A DNA stretch of 64,000 nt from Winogradskyella ludwigii (GTDB taxonomy: Bacteria > Bacteroidota > Bacteroidia > Flavobacteriales > Flavobacteriaceae), in contig NZ_JABFDF010000006.1 of NCBI RefSeq assembly GCF_013403985.1, positions 1-64,000 of the forward strand. Direction: 5' to 3'. Below the pieces are notes generated by a model. That model did not search any database and was not told where the DNA came from. It saw only the letters and a program-made list of their open reading frames with translations. Below, in pieces: positions 1 through 8,004 of the stretch (position 1 is the first letter of the stretch; each line of letters begins with the position of its first letter). The position numbers were made by a program, and so were the translations under genes.

Positions 1-59
1 TTCAATATGTTAATGAACTTTTCTTTACTTTCTCTTAACGTTGTTGCGCTAAGCGGGTG

Positions 60-67
60 CAAATATA
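60..67 (-). promoter_or_regulatory. Probable stable-RNA promoter -7 box firing leftward out of the window
   Basis: Read on the minus strand this is TATATTTG followed by CACCC, the same start as the promoter of the tRNA-Lys unit at 21414 (TATATTTGCACCC). The Bacteroidota sigma factor recognises TAnnTTTG. No exact TTG lies 19 bases upstream. The minus-strand text running to position 1 is AT-rich and carries a GTTCATTAA-like stretch, as I remember from flavobacterial rRNA leaders. I infer that an rRNA or tRNA operon starts just left of the window; the RNA itself is not visible. Confidence 0.5.
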
Positions 68-220
68 AAACCCTTTTAAGAACTAACACTACTTTATATC
101 ACTTTATTTTAATATATTTTTTAAGACTCTTAAAACCAATATTTTATAATCCATTTTATTCTAATTAGCCATCCTCCATAATCCATTATCTAAGAAAACT
201 TATATATAAACCAGATATTG

Positions 221-278
221 GGATGACCGAAACACTAGTTAAGTTCTCGCGTTAGCGGTAGTAGCGGCATCCTTTTTT
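221..278 (+). other. GC-rich structured patch with terminator-like end
   Basis: GGATG at 221-225 can pair with CATCC at 268-272, ACCG at 226-229 with CGGT at 256-259, and a run of six T follows. It looks like an intrinsic terminator on the plus strand, but no plus-strand gene precedes it inside the window. CATCC could instead pair with GGATG at 364-368 in the next hairpin, forming one composite structure. The rest of 68-357 is AT-rich with no gene that I can support. Confidence 0.35.
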
Positions 279-357
279 GCGTTTTGATTACTTAATACTA
301 TATATAAAGACAATAGTATTACTAAAATAATCTCAAATTATAGTCCAACTAAAAAGA

Positions 358-411
358 TATAGCGGATGACGTGACTCTTTTGTTCCCTAAAAACAAAAGT
401 GAAACGCTATA
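358..411 (+). other. Structured hairpin element upstream of thrS
   Basis: TATAGCG (358-364) pairs with CGCTATA (405-411), and inside it CTTTTGTT (377-384) pairs with AACAAAAG (392-399) around a seven-base loop. A run of A follows. The two nested perfect stems with an internal loop suggest a transcribed or processed structured RNA, or an intergenic repeat. I have a memory of similar TAGCGG...CGCTATAAAAA units in other flavobacterial intergenic regions, but cannot confirm it. It ends before the thrS promoter, so it is not in the main thrS transcript. Confidence 0.45.
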
Positions 412-445
412 AAAAAACTCCTCTTATATTTATAGTTACTTCACT

Positions 446-475
446 TTGACTATTCCTTATATAGGTATATCTTTG
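446..475 (+). promoter_or_regulatory. thrS operon promoter (TTG-N19-TATCTTTG)
   Basis: TTG at 446-448 and TATCTTTG at 468-475 are separated by exactly 19 bases, matching the Bacteroidota housekeeping promoter (-33 TTG, -7 TAnnTTTG). The start of transcription would be near 481, leaving a leader of about 20 bases before the thrS ATG at 501. Confidence 0.75.
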
Positions 476-500
476 TAGGCTAAAATTTATACTATATATA

Positions 501-2441
501 ATGATACAAATTACTCTACCAGATGGTTCGGTTAGGTCTTTCAAAAAAGATGTAACTCCTTATGAAGTGGCTGTAGACATTAGTGCAGGATTTGCGCGTA
601 ATGTTATTTCGGCAAAATTCAATGATACTGTTGTTGAAACCACCACTCCATTGACAACAGATGGTAGTCTTACTTTATATACTTTTAAAGATGACGCAGG
701 TAAAAAAGCATTTTGGCATTCTTCTGCTCACGTTTTAGCTCAAGCATTAGAAGAACTTTATCCTGGTGTGAAGCTTTGGGTTGGACCTGCTATTGATAAT
801 GGCTTTTATTATGATGTTGATTTAGGTGAAGGCACAATTTCTGAGAAAGACTTTAAGTCTATTGAAAATAAAATGATAGAAATCGCTAGAGGTAAACACG
901 ATTTTAAATTGCGTGAGGTCTCTAAAGCAGATGCTTTGTCTTATTATAAAGGAAAAAATGATTATAAAGTTGACTTAATTGAAAATTTAGAAGATGGAAC
1001 TATTAGTTTCTGTGATCATTCTACTTTTACAGATTTATGTCGTGGTGGCCATATACCTAATACAGGTATTATAAAAGCTGTTAAGATTTTGAGCGTTGCT
1101 GGTGCTTATTATAAAGGTGACGAAAACAACAAACAATTGACAAGAGTTTATGGGGTTTCGTTTCCTAAACAAAAAGAATTGACCGAATACCTTCATCTTT
1201 TAGAAGAAGCTAAGAAAAGAGATCATAGAAAATTAGGTAAAGAACTTGAACTTTTTGCTTTTTCGAAAAAAGTAGGTCAAGGTTTACCATTATGGTTACC
1301 AAAAGGTGCGGCCTTAAGAGAGCGTTTAGAAAACTTTTTAAAAGCTGCACAAAAGAAAGCTGGTTATGAAATGGTAGTTACACCACATATTGGACAGAAA
1401 GAGCTTTATGAAACTTCTGGGCATTATGCAAAATATGGTGCAGATAGTTTTCAGCCTATTACAACTCCTTCTGAAGGAGAAGAGTTCTTATTAAAACCTA
1501 TGAATTGCCCACATCACTGTGAGATATACAACGTTAAACCTTTTTCTTACAAGGAATTACCAAAACGTTATGCAGAATTTGGTACGGTTTATAGATATGA
1601 ACAAAGTGGTGAATTACATGGTTTAACGAGAGTTAGAGGTTTTACACAAGATGATGCTCATATTTTCTGTACTCCAGATCAACTTGATAGTGAATTTAAA
1701 GCTGTTATAGATTTAGTTCTTTATGTTTTTGGATCTTTAGGATTTGAAGATTTTACTGCACAGGTTTCTTTAAGAGACCCGGAAAACCCGGATAAGTATA
1801 TTGGAAGTGATGAAAACTGGGAAAAAGCTGAAAAAGCAATTTTAAATGCTGCCATAGATAAAAAATTAAATTATGTTGTAGAAACAGGTGAAGCTGCTTT
1901 TTACGGACCTAAATTAGATTTTATGGTTAAAGATGCTTTAGGAAGACAGTGGCAATTAGGTACAATTCAAGTTGATTATAACCTACCTGAACGTTTTGAT
2001 TTAACCTACAAAGGCAGTGACAATGAGATGCACAGGCCAGTTATGATTCATCGTGCTCCTTTTGGAAGTATGGAACGTTTTATAGCCATATTATTGGAAC
2101 ATACAGGTGGGAATTTCCCGCTTTGGTTAATGCCAGAACAGGTTATTATTATTTCAATAAGTGAGAAATATGAAAAATACGCCGAAAAAGTTTTAGTTTC
2201 GCTAGAAAATGACGAAATTCGCGCCCTTACAGACAATAGAAACGAAACAGTAGGTAAGAAAATTCGTGAAGCTGAAATGCAAAAGTTTCCGTATATGATT
2301 ATTGTCGGTGAACAAGAAGAAAAAGATAATACAGTAACTGTGCGTCAACATGGTGGTGAAGACCTTGGCACAATTTCTGTAGAAGACTTTTCTAAAATAG
2401 TAAGAGACAAAGTGAATAAGAGTTTAAAGACTTTTATATAA
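501..2441 (+). CDS. thrS: Threonine--tRNA ligase
   Basis: Charges tRNA-Thr with threonine in the cytoplasm. The 646-residue protein has the full family layout: an N-terminal TGS domain (about 1-61), the editing/second additional domain with its histidine pair at 73 and 77 plus C180 and H184, then the class II catalytic core with zinc ligands C336, H387 and a histidine in HRAPFGS near 512, motif 2 around residue 379 and a C-terminal anticodon-binding domain. The length is normal for the family. ATG at 501 fits the TGS start and lies about 20 bases from the predicted transcription start. It is first in the conserved thrS-infC-rpmI-rplT operon. The identity is secure. Confidence 0.98.
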   Translation: MIQITLPDGSVRSFKKDVTPYEVAVDISAGFARNVISAKFNDTVVETTTPLTTDGSLTLYTFKDDAGKKAFWHSSAHVLAQALEELYPGVKLWVGPAIDNGFYYDVDLGEGTISEKDFKSIENKMIEIARGKHDFKLREVSKADALSYYKGKNDYKVDLIENLEDGTISFCDHSTFTDLCRGGHIPNTGIIKAVKILSVAGAYYKGDENNKQLTRVYGVSFPKQKELTEYLHLLEEAKKRDHRKLGKELELFAFSKKVGQGLPLWLPKGAALRERLENFLKAAQKKAGYEMVVTPHIGQKELYETSGHYAKYGADSFQPITTPSEGEEFLLKPMNCPHHCEIYNVKPFSYKELPKRYAEFGTVYRYEQSGELHGLTRVRGFTQDDAHIFCTPDQLDSEFKAVIDLVLYVFGSLGFEDFTAQVSLRDPENPDKYIGSDENWEKAEKAILNAAIDKKLNYVVETGEAAFYGPKLDFMVKDALGRQWQLGTIQVDYNLPERFDLTYKGSDNEMHRPVMIHRAPFGSMERFIAILLEHTGGNFPLWLMPEQVIIISISEKYEKYAEKVLVSLENDEIRALTDNRNETVGKKIREAEMQKFPYMIIVGEQEEKDNTVTVRQHGGEDLGTISVEDFSKIVRDKVNKSLKTFI

Positions 2442-2461
2442 AGAAAATAAGTTTAATTTAA

Positions 2462-3028
2462 ATTACAGAAGCCATAGCAATTCGTAGAAACAGAAAGAAT
2501 TATACAAGACGTGTATCTCAAGAAGATAAACACCGTATAAATTCTAAAATCAGATCTGAAGAAGTAAGACTAGTCGGAGATAATGTCGAAATAGGAGTTT
2601 ATCCTGTTAAACAGGCTATATCAATAGCCGACGAACAAGGTTTAGATCTTGTAGAGATATCGCCAAATGCGAAACCTCCTGTTTGTAAAGTTATGGATTA
2701 TAAAAAATTCCTTTACGAACAGAAGAAAAGAGAGAAAGCGTTAAAATCTAAAGCAACTAAAGTTGTTGTAAAAGAAATTCGTTTTGGTCCTCAAACTGAT
2801 GACCATGATTACGAGTTTAAAAAGAAACACGCTGAAAAGTTCTTGAAAGAAGGTGCTAAATTAAAAGCATTTGTATTCTTTAAAGGACGTTCTATTGTTT
2901 TTAAAGAACAAGGACAAATTTTATTATTAAAATTAGCCCAAGATCTTGAAGAATATGGAAAGGTAGAACAAATGCCTAAACTTGAAGGAAAGCGAATGAT
3001 TATGTTCATTGCACCTAAGAAAAAATAG
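2462..3028 (+). CDS. infC: Translation initiation factor IF-3 (AUU start)
   Basis: IF-3 binds the 30S subunit and proofreads start codon choice. The first ATG (2693) would remove the whole N-terminal domain. The reading frame continues upstream through [22 protein letters not shown] and [16 protein letters not shown], all typical IF-3 N-domain, as far as a TAA at 2459-2461. The next codon is ATT at 2462, so the start must be at or just after it; ATT gives 188 residues, a little longer than the usual length. An AUU start is classic for infC, where IF-3 represses its own non-canonical start. The C-terminal domain ([17 protein letters not shown] onward) is complete. It sits 20 bases after thrS in the same operon. 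ATA at 2474 or ATT at 2480 are less likely alternatives. Confidence 0.93.
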   Translation: MTEAIAIRRNRKNYTRRVSQEDKHRINSKIRSEEVRLVGDNVEIGVYPVKQAISIADEQGLDLVEISPNAKPPVCKVMDYKKFLYEQKKREKALKSKATKVVVKEIRFGPQTDDHDYEFKKKHAEKFLKEGAKLKAFVFFKGRSIVFKEQGQILLLKLAQDLEEYGKVEQMPKLEGKRMIMFIAPKKK

Positions 3029-3050
3029 CTTCGGCTATGTTCGGCTACAT
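3026..3050 (+). promoter_or_regulatory. Two small tandem hairpins after infC
   Basis: TAGC-TTCG-GCTA (3026-3037) is a perfect four-base stem with a UUCG tetraloop and includes the infC stop codon. It is followed at once by ATGT-TCGGCT-ACAT (3037-3050). No T tract follows, so this is unlikely to be a terminator. It may be an mRNA-stability or processing element, or part of a ribosomal-protein leader for rpmI-rplT; that role is inference. Confidence 0.3.
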
Positions 3051-3142
3051 ATTAATTTAGCTGATCATTTAACATCATACAAAAATCACTATAGCCAAAC
3101 ACTTTAGTGTATTTAAGATAATAAGCGAAACGTAAATTTAAA

Positions 3143-3149
3143 AGAGGAG
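3143..3149 (+). promoter_or_regulatory. Shine-Dalgarno-like AGAGGAG before rpmI
   Basis: AGAGGAG ends three bases before the rpmI ATG at 3153. Such a purine match is unusual because most genes in this window, as in Bacteroidota generally, have no Shine-Dalgarno sequence. The three-base spacing is shorter than the classical optimum, so use by the ribosome is uncertain. Confidence 0.4.
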
Positions 3150-3152
3150 AAA

Positions 3153-3350
3153 ATGCCTAAAATGAAAACAAAATCAAGTGCCAAGAAACGTTTCAAACTA
3201 ACTGGTACTGGTAAGATTAAAAGAAAGCACGCTTTTAAGAGTCATATTTTGACAAAAAAGTCTAAAAAGCGTAAGCTTGCGTTAACTCATGATGCTTTAG
3301 TACATAAAGCAGATGAGAACAATATTAAAACAATGTTACGTTTAAAGTAA
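3153..3350 (+). CDS. rpmI: 50S ribosomal protein L35
   Basis: Structural protein of the large ribosomal subunit. The 65-residue, lysine- and arginine-rich product begins [20 protein letters not shown], the family signature, and ends normally. The length is normal. It lies 124 bases after infC and 103 bases before rplT in the conserved IF-3 operon. The infC-rpmI gap holds two small hairpins and a purine-rich AGAGGAG just before the ATG, so there may be local control of the ribosomal-protein part of the operon. The identity is secure. Confidence 0.97.
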   Translation: MPKMKTKSSAKKRFKLTGTGKIKRKHAFKSHILTKKSKKRKLALTHDALVHKADENNIKTMLRLK

Positions 3351-3453
3351 TACGGTTTTAATCGGTTAAAATAAATTACAAACCCTGGAGTTAGGCAAAA
3401 CAATTTAGCAAGTACCAATTAAGGTCGCCTACTACAAAAAACAATTAAAAGAA

Positions 3454-3798
3454 ATGCCAAGATCAGTAAATTCAGTAGCAAAAAGAGCCAGAAGAAAAAA
3501 GGTTCTTAAGCAAGCAAAAGGTTACTTCGGAAGACGTAAAAACGTTTGGACAGTAGCAAAAAATGCGGTTGACAAAGCGATGCAATACTCGTACAGAGAC
3601 CGTAGAGTAAAAAAGAGAACATTCCGTTCGTTATGGATTATGCGTATTAACGCAGGTGCAAGACAACATGGAATGAGCTATTCAAAATTTATGGGAGGAT
3701 TAAAAGCTAATAATATTGACTTGAATCGTAAGGTTCTTGCAGATTTAGCTATGAATCACCCAGAAGCTTTTGAAGCAGTAATAAACAAAGTAAAATAA
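3454..3798 (+). CDS. rplT: 50S ribosomal protein L20
   Basis: Binds 23S rRNA early in large-subunit assembly. The 114-residue protein starts [20 protein letters not shown] and carries the basic N-terminal arm (about 1-58) and the globular C-terminal domain with GMSYSKFM near residue 75. The length is normal. It is last in the thrS-infC-rpmI-rplT operon and is followed by an intrinsic terminator at 3837-3868. In enterics and Bacillus L20 represses its own operon by binding the mRNA leader; the rpmI-rplT gap here contains no obvious mimic that I can confirm. Confidence 0.97.
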   Translation: MPRSVNSVAKRARRKKVLKQAKGYFGRRKNVWTVAKNAVDKAMQYSYRDRRVKKRTFRSLWIMRINAGARQHGMSYSKFMGGLKANNIDLNRKVLADLAMNHPEAFEAVINKVK

Positions 3799-3836
3799 GG
3801 CTTTTAGCCAAATTAATAACAACATTTCGCTTATAA

Positions 3837-3868
3837 AATCCGGTTCATTAATTTGAATCGGATTTTTT
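3837..3868 (+). terminator. Intrinsic terminator of the thrS-rplT operon
   Basis: AATCCGGTTCA and TGAATCGGATT form an 11-pair stem with one G-U pair, followed by a run of six T. Confidence 0.85.
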
Positions 3869-3905
3869 ATTTTCACTATTTTAAAAACTCTAAAACTTAT
3901 TTCAG

Positions 3906-4709
3906 ATGAAAGATATCAAAATGGTAGTAACAGATATGGATGGCACGTTGCTAAATTCTAATCATGAAGTGAGCTCTAGATTCTTTACCGTTTTTAAAGA
4001 ATTACTAGAACAAAACATATTATTTGTTGCTGCAAGTGGAAGACCTTATTACAGTATTGTAGATAAACTTAAACAAATTAAAGATGATATTATTGTTGTA
4101 GCAGAAAATGGTGGTCTAGTTATTAAAAATGAAAACGTAATACTATCTAATATTATTAATCCTAATCGTTTAGCTCAATTATATACGATAGTTAGTAATA
4201 TCAAAGACACCTACCCTATTTTCTGCACCAAACATAAAGCTTATATGCTTAGAGCATCTGATGATTTGATAAAAACATTTTCAGAATACTATTGCTCTTA
4301 TACCATCATTGATAGTTTTGATGAGATAAAAGACGACGTTATTAAAATTGCACTGTATCATGAAATCAATTCAGAAAAATATATCTTTCCTTTTCTTAAA
4401 GATCTACAGCCAGAACTTAGTGTCGTAGTTTCTGGAAACCATTGGGTAGATATCTCAGAATCCATATCTAATAAAGGTCATGCTATTACGATGTTACAAA
4501 AGCTCCTTAATATTAAGCCTTCAGAAACCATGGCTTTTGGTGATTATAATAACGATTTAGAACTATTAAAATGTGCAAAATACAGTTATGCCATGTCAAA
4601 TGCACATGAAAACATAAAAGCTATTGCTAATTTTGAAACCAAGTCAAACGATCAATTTGGTGTAGAATTAATATTAGAGCACTTAGTTACCGAAAGCCGT
4701 AAGCACTAA
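3906..4709 (+). CDS. Cof-type HAD-IIB family hydrolase
   Basis: Probable sugar-phosphate or flavin/nucleotide phosphatase of the haloacid dehalogenase superfamily. Motif I is DMDGT at about residues 10-14 (Asp nucleophile D10), motif II SGR near 45, and motif III/IV appears as GDYNNDLELL near 217-226, the usual GDxxND of the Cof group; the segment between is the type IIB cap. The 267-residue length is normal. The substrate cannot be read from the sequence. It is transcribed alone after the rplT terminator, and its 3' end overlaps the convergent YjbQ gene by 27 bases. Confidence 0.88.
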   Translation: MKDIKMVVTDMDGTLLNSNHEVSSRFFTVFKELLEQNILFVAASGRPYYSIVDKLKQIKDDIIVVAENGGLVIKNENVILSNIINPNRLAQLYTIVSNIKDTYPIFCTKHKAYMLRASDDLIKTFSEYYCSYTIIDSFDEIKDDVIKIALYHEINSEKYIFPFLKDLQPELSVVVSGNHWVDISESISNKGHAITMLQKLLNIKPSETMAFGDYNNDLELLKCAKYSYAMSNAHENIKAIANFETKSNDQFGVELILEHLVTESRKH

Positions 4710-5105
4710 CTGTCGTCGACCTGCTCTATTTCTGTGCTCGCAGAGGTAAATACCTTGCCAAATTCCGAGATTCAATTTACCATTTGTAATAGGGATTTGA
4801 ACCGAAACGCCCATTAAAGATGCTTTGATATGTGCTGGCATATCATCAGAGCCTTCAAAAGTATGGTTATAGTATGGTTGATTTTCTGGCACCATTTTAT
4901 TAATATGACTTTCAAAATCTAATCTCACCGTTGGATCTGCATTTTCGTTTATTGTTAAACTTGCCGACGTATGTTTAATAAACACTTGTAATTGCCCAAT
5001 TTTAATCTTACTAATTTCTGGAATTTCTCTTAAAACATGAGGTGTGATTAAATGAAAACCTCTCTGAAATGGATTTAGACTAATTGCTTTTTGAATAAAT
5101 TGCAT
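4683..5105 (-). CDS. YjbQ family protein (secondary thiamine-phosphate synthase enzyme)
   Basis: The UPF0047/YjbQ family is a small beta-rich fold. Some members show weak thiamine-phosphate synthase activity, but the physiological role is unclear. Family signatures are present: HTSASLTINENADP near 45-58, the NHTFEGSDDMPAHIK block near 80-94, and GIWQGIYLCEHR near 113-124. The 140-residue length is normal. Its last 27 bases overlap the convergent HAD gene, so the two 3' ends share sequence and no terminator separates them. The EF-hand gene lies 21 bases upstream on the same strand, a probable two-gene operon. I am confident about the family, not the function. Confidence 0.88.
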   Translation of the reverse strand: MQFIQKAISLNPFQRGFHLITPHVLREIPEISKIKIGQLQVFIKHTSASLTINENADPTVRLDFESHINKMVPENQPYYNHTFEGSDDMPAHIKASLMGVSVQIPITNGKLNLGIWQGIYLCEHRNRAGRRQLVLTAFGN

Positions 5106-5126
5106 TAAGTTATTGCTTGTCTATTA

Positions 5127-5399
5127 TTATTTTTCCGAAATTTCATCAATGGCACTTTTAAATTCGTCCCAATCAATTAAACCACTACCATCTTTATCGT
5201 AACCTTCTATTAGATTTGAAGATATCATACCGCGAATAAATCCGTTAATCTCTGCTTCTTTTAGTAGTTTAACTATTTCAGCTTTGTTTAGTTTTCCATC
5301 TCCATCTTTATCAAAAAATGCAAACGCTTCTTCTGGTGTATTAAAGTGATGTGTTATTAAGATTTGGATCTTGTTAAGTATGGTTTCTTTAGATAACAT
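5127..5399 (-). CDS. Small EF-hand calcium-binding protein
   Basis: A 90-residue cytoplasmic-type protein (no signal peptide) with two canonical twelve-residue EF-hand loops: DKDGDGKLNKAE at about 30-41 and DKDGSGLIDWDE at about 69-80. Both have acidic residues at positions 1, 3 and 12, so calcium binding is expected; flanking sequence is predicted helical. It lies 21 bases upstream of the YjbQ gene on the same strand. Calmodulin-like two-EF-hand proteins of this size are scattered through Bacteroidota; a calcium buffer or sensor role is inference. Confidence 0.82.
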   Translation of the reverse strand: MLSKETILNKIQILITHHFNTPEEAFAFFDKDGDGKLNKAEIVKLLKEAEINGFIRGMISSNLIEGYDKDGSGLIDWDEFKSAIDEISEK

Positions 5400-5790
5400 A
5401 AGTCTCGGGTTTTATTAAAAATAAGAAATAATACTGGCTTATATTCAAATATTAACAAACAAAAAAACCGTAACGTTGCTATGATTTTTTTTAAGGTGAT
5501 TAAAATTTAGACCTTAATCTCTATTACCTAGATTTCACTTAACCACAGCTGATATATTTTAGGCTTAAATTTTGAGAATAGATTGTCTAACGTTCCACAA
5601 ATTCAAAATCAACTTTTCACTTTACATATCTACATTTATAACTATGAAAACACTAAATTTTCAAATATTACAAGTAGCACTTAGAAAATTATATTTAGAT
5701 ATGAACTATACAAACAGTAAGACTAGAAATACTATTTTTTATATGTGAATGAAAGGATTACAAATAACACAATGACTTGAGTTGTTATAA
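5400..5790 (+). other. Intergenic region, no supported gene
   Basis: Nearly 400 AT-rich bases between two minus-strand genes. A 34-codon ORF from the ATG at 5644 has no recognisable product or promoter. I see no RNA gene, terminator or repeat. It probably holds the EF-hand/YjbQ promoter, but no TAnnTTTG box stands out. Confidence 0.5.
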
Positions 5791-6498
5791 TTAAGATTTT
5801 ATAATTTTTTCTATTCGCATTCCATTATCAGAATTAATTTCTAGAAAATAGATACCATCCAATAAATTTGAAACATCCACTGATTGCTTTATAGATTTTT
5901 TCTGTAGAACTTGTTTTCCTAAAATATCATATATTACAATATCTAAATCTTTACTATTTCGATTTGAAATAAACAATTGATCTGAAACCGGATTGGGATA
6001 AATTTTCAATGCAGCTAAACTTTGCTCTGGAGTTGATAAACTCACATTTCTATAGGTCGCTAAATAACCTGGATAATTCTCTAATTTTAGTTCTGTAAAA
6101 TTAGCATTCATATTAATTGTAACTGAATTATTTGTATTCGCTGAAACTTGAGCAAAAAAGAGATTCTCGAAATTAACATCTTCTGAAGTATCGCAAAGTA
6201 TAAGGGTTTGCGAAAAATTATTTGGGTATAGTGTATTTTCACTGGCATCATAAGAATAATCTCCACCAAAACCATTACAAGCTCCTAAACCTTCAAAAGT
6301 TAAATCATTATTAATCGTTAGAGAGGGTATAAAATCTGGTTGTACGTCTTCTATATCCCAAACTAATCCTTGTAGGTCTGCTTCTAATTGGTGCAAATAC
6401 CAGGTACCATATAGATTAGAATCTTGGCCATTTACATTTTTCATAAATAAAATCGCACAAAAAATTAAAAGTATCCGGATGGTCGTTTTATATGTCAA
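5791..6498 (-). CDS. Secreted META-like domain protein with T9SS type A sorting domain (UUG start)
   Basis: A 235-residue exported protein. A hydrophobic signal (about 5-24, ending NVNGQ) precedes a META/HslJ-like domain recognised by GACNGFGGDYSYD near 70-82 and a later cysteine, giving a possible disulfide. The C-terminal 75 residues form a T9SS type A sorting domain: IYPNPVSDQLFIS, IYDILGKQV, LLDGIYFLEI and a basic tail. It is predicted to be secreted across the outer membrane and tail-processed. The start is TTG at 6498: an upstream in-frame stop at 6520-6522 leaves no ATG, and starting at the internal Met would cut the signal. The specific function is unknown. Confidence 0.8.
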   Translation of the reverse strand: MTYKTTIRILLIFCAILFMKNVNGQDSNLYGTWYLHQLEADLQGLVWDIEDVQPDFIPSLTINNDLTFEGLGACNGFGGDYSYDASENTLYPNNFSQTLILCDTSEDVNFENLFFAQVSANTNNSVTINMNANFTELKLENYPGYLATYRNVSLSTPEQSLAALKIYPNPVSDQLFISNRNSKDLDIVIYDILGKQVLQKKSIKQSVDVSNLLDGIYFLEINSDNGMRIEKIIKS

Positions 6499-6564
6499 AA
6501 TATTAATTTCGCATTTAAATTACTGATTTTTAAGCAAAAAAAAATCATATAAAACAAGAACACT

Positions 6565-7824
6565 TTACGTTTTCTGCTTCTTCTTTTTAGCCGCAGGAAA
6601 CAAGACATTATTTAAAATCAAACGGTAACCAGGAGACATAGGATGCAAATCTAATTCCGTTTTTGGATCTCCTACACGATGAGTATAATCCTCAGGATCG
6701 TGACCTCCATAAAACGTAAAGAAACCTTTTCCTTTAATGCCATGAATATATTTAGCTTCGCCATTGGTTCTGTTTTCTCCCATAACCAAAACATTAGATT
6801 TAATAAGATCTCTAGTAAATGACGTTGTTTGTCCCATAAACCCTTTAACCAAGGCTGTATGATTCTGAGTTAACATTGTAGGAATTGGATCCCATTTTGC
6901 AGAATACTCCATCAACGAAAAATAATCGGTTGTCTTGGGGATTTTTCTTTTCTGCGTCATATCTATAGACGAAAATTCATAAACATTAGGACTTCGCTCT
7001 AAGATAAAATCTTTGAATGCAAAGGTTTTAGAAAAATCAATTTTATTCTGATATCCAGGATCACTTCCATCACCATCAAACATAGGTTCACAAATATCTA
7101 CACCTTCTGCAGATAAGGCAATATCAAAACTATCTGTTGCAGAACACATGGCAAAAATAAAACCACCACCAACAACATAATCTCTAATCTTTAATGATAC
7201 AGCAAGTTTCTCTTCAGAGACTTTATTATAACCTAATCGTTTTGCTAAAGCCTCTGCTTTTTTCTTTTCTTCTATATACCAAGCTGCAGAGCGATAGGCT
7301 CTATAAAATTTACCATATTGACCTGTAAAATCTTCATGATGTAAATGCAACCAATCGTAAAGCAATAACTCGTCTTTTAAAACGTCTTCATCGTAAATGG
7401 TTTCATAGGGAATCTCAGCATACGTTAATACCATAGTTACGGCATCGTCCCAAGGTTGCTTTCCTGTAGGTGTATACACGGCAATTTTTGGTGCTTTTTC
7501 TAAAACAACAGCTTCTTGGTTTACTGCAGGACTCGCAATATCTTCTAGAATCTGAGCTGCTTTTGAATCTGAAATCACTTCAAAAGACACACCTCTAATT
7601 TGGCATTCGCGCTGAATAATTTCTGCATCTGGTAACAAAAAAGAACCACCTCGATAATTTAGTAACCACTTTACTTTTAGCTCTCTCTCTAAAGTCCAAT
7701 AGGTAACTCCATATGCTTTTAAATGATTTTTTTGAGTTTCTGAATCCATAGGAATCAGAATGTAAGATGCATAGGCATTGACACTTAAGAAGAGTGTAAA
7801 GATTATAACAAATAAATTTTTCAA
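6565..7824 (-). CDS. Conserved exported Bacteroidota protein (often mislabelled asparagine synthetase B), UUG start
   Basis: A 419-residue protein with a clear Sec signal (KNLFVIIFTLFLSVNAYAS), so it acts in the periplasm or envelope. I recall close relatives in Bacteroidota databases carrying the name asparagine synthetase B. This protein has no N-terminal glutaminase cysteine and no SGGxDS ATP-pyrophosphatase loop, so that name is not supported. The middle contains VGGGFIFAMCSATDSFDIAL and HLHHEDFTGQYGKF, which could fit a glutamine-amidotransferase-like or DUF4159-like fold; that is a guess. The start is TTG at 7824, since the frame reaches a stop at 7858-7860 without an ATG and the signal peptide begins there. 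The lysine-rich tail ends AAKKKKQKT. The function is unknown. Confidence 0.7.
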   Translation of the reverse strand: MKNLFVIIFTLFLSVNAYASYILIPMDSETQKNHLKAYGVTYWTLERELKVKWLLNYRGGSFLLPDAEIIQRECQIRGVSFEVISDSKAAQILEDIASPAVNQEAVVLEKAPKIAVYTPTGKQPWDDAVTMVLTYAEIPYETIYDEDVLKDELLLYDWLHLHHEDFTGQYGKFYRAYRSAAWYIEEKKKAEALAKRLGYNKVSEEKLAVSLKIRDYVVGGGFIFAMCSATDSFDIALSAEGVDICEPMFDGDGSDPGYQNKIDFSKTFAFKDFILERSPNVYEFSSIDMTQKRKIPKTTDYFSLMEYSAKWDPIPTMLTQNHTALVKGFMGQTTSFTRDLIKSNVLVMGENRTNGEAKYIHGIKGKGFFTFYGGHDPEDYTHRVGDPKTELDLHPMSPGYRLILNNVLFPAAKKKKQKT

Positions 7825-8004
7825 GACTATAGATTTAGAACGAAATATAACTAAATTTTAGGCTGTTTGGGCTGAATTTATAATTCTTTTAAGAGCTACT
7901 TTGAATGACAAAAATGCACAAATCTACATTTAAGCCTATTAATTGGTATTTTAATTCAGACTGTATTACGGTCTTTACCTTAAAATTTAGAAATTGCTTA
8001 AAGA

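Noticed and set aside
5644..5748. 34-codon ORF beginning at ATG 5644
   Set aside because: No signal, no domain, no promoter box of the right type nearby, and the composition is that of the surrounding AT-rich noncoding DNA.
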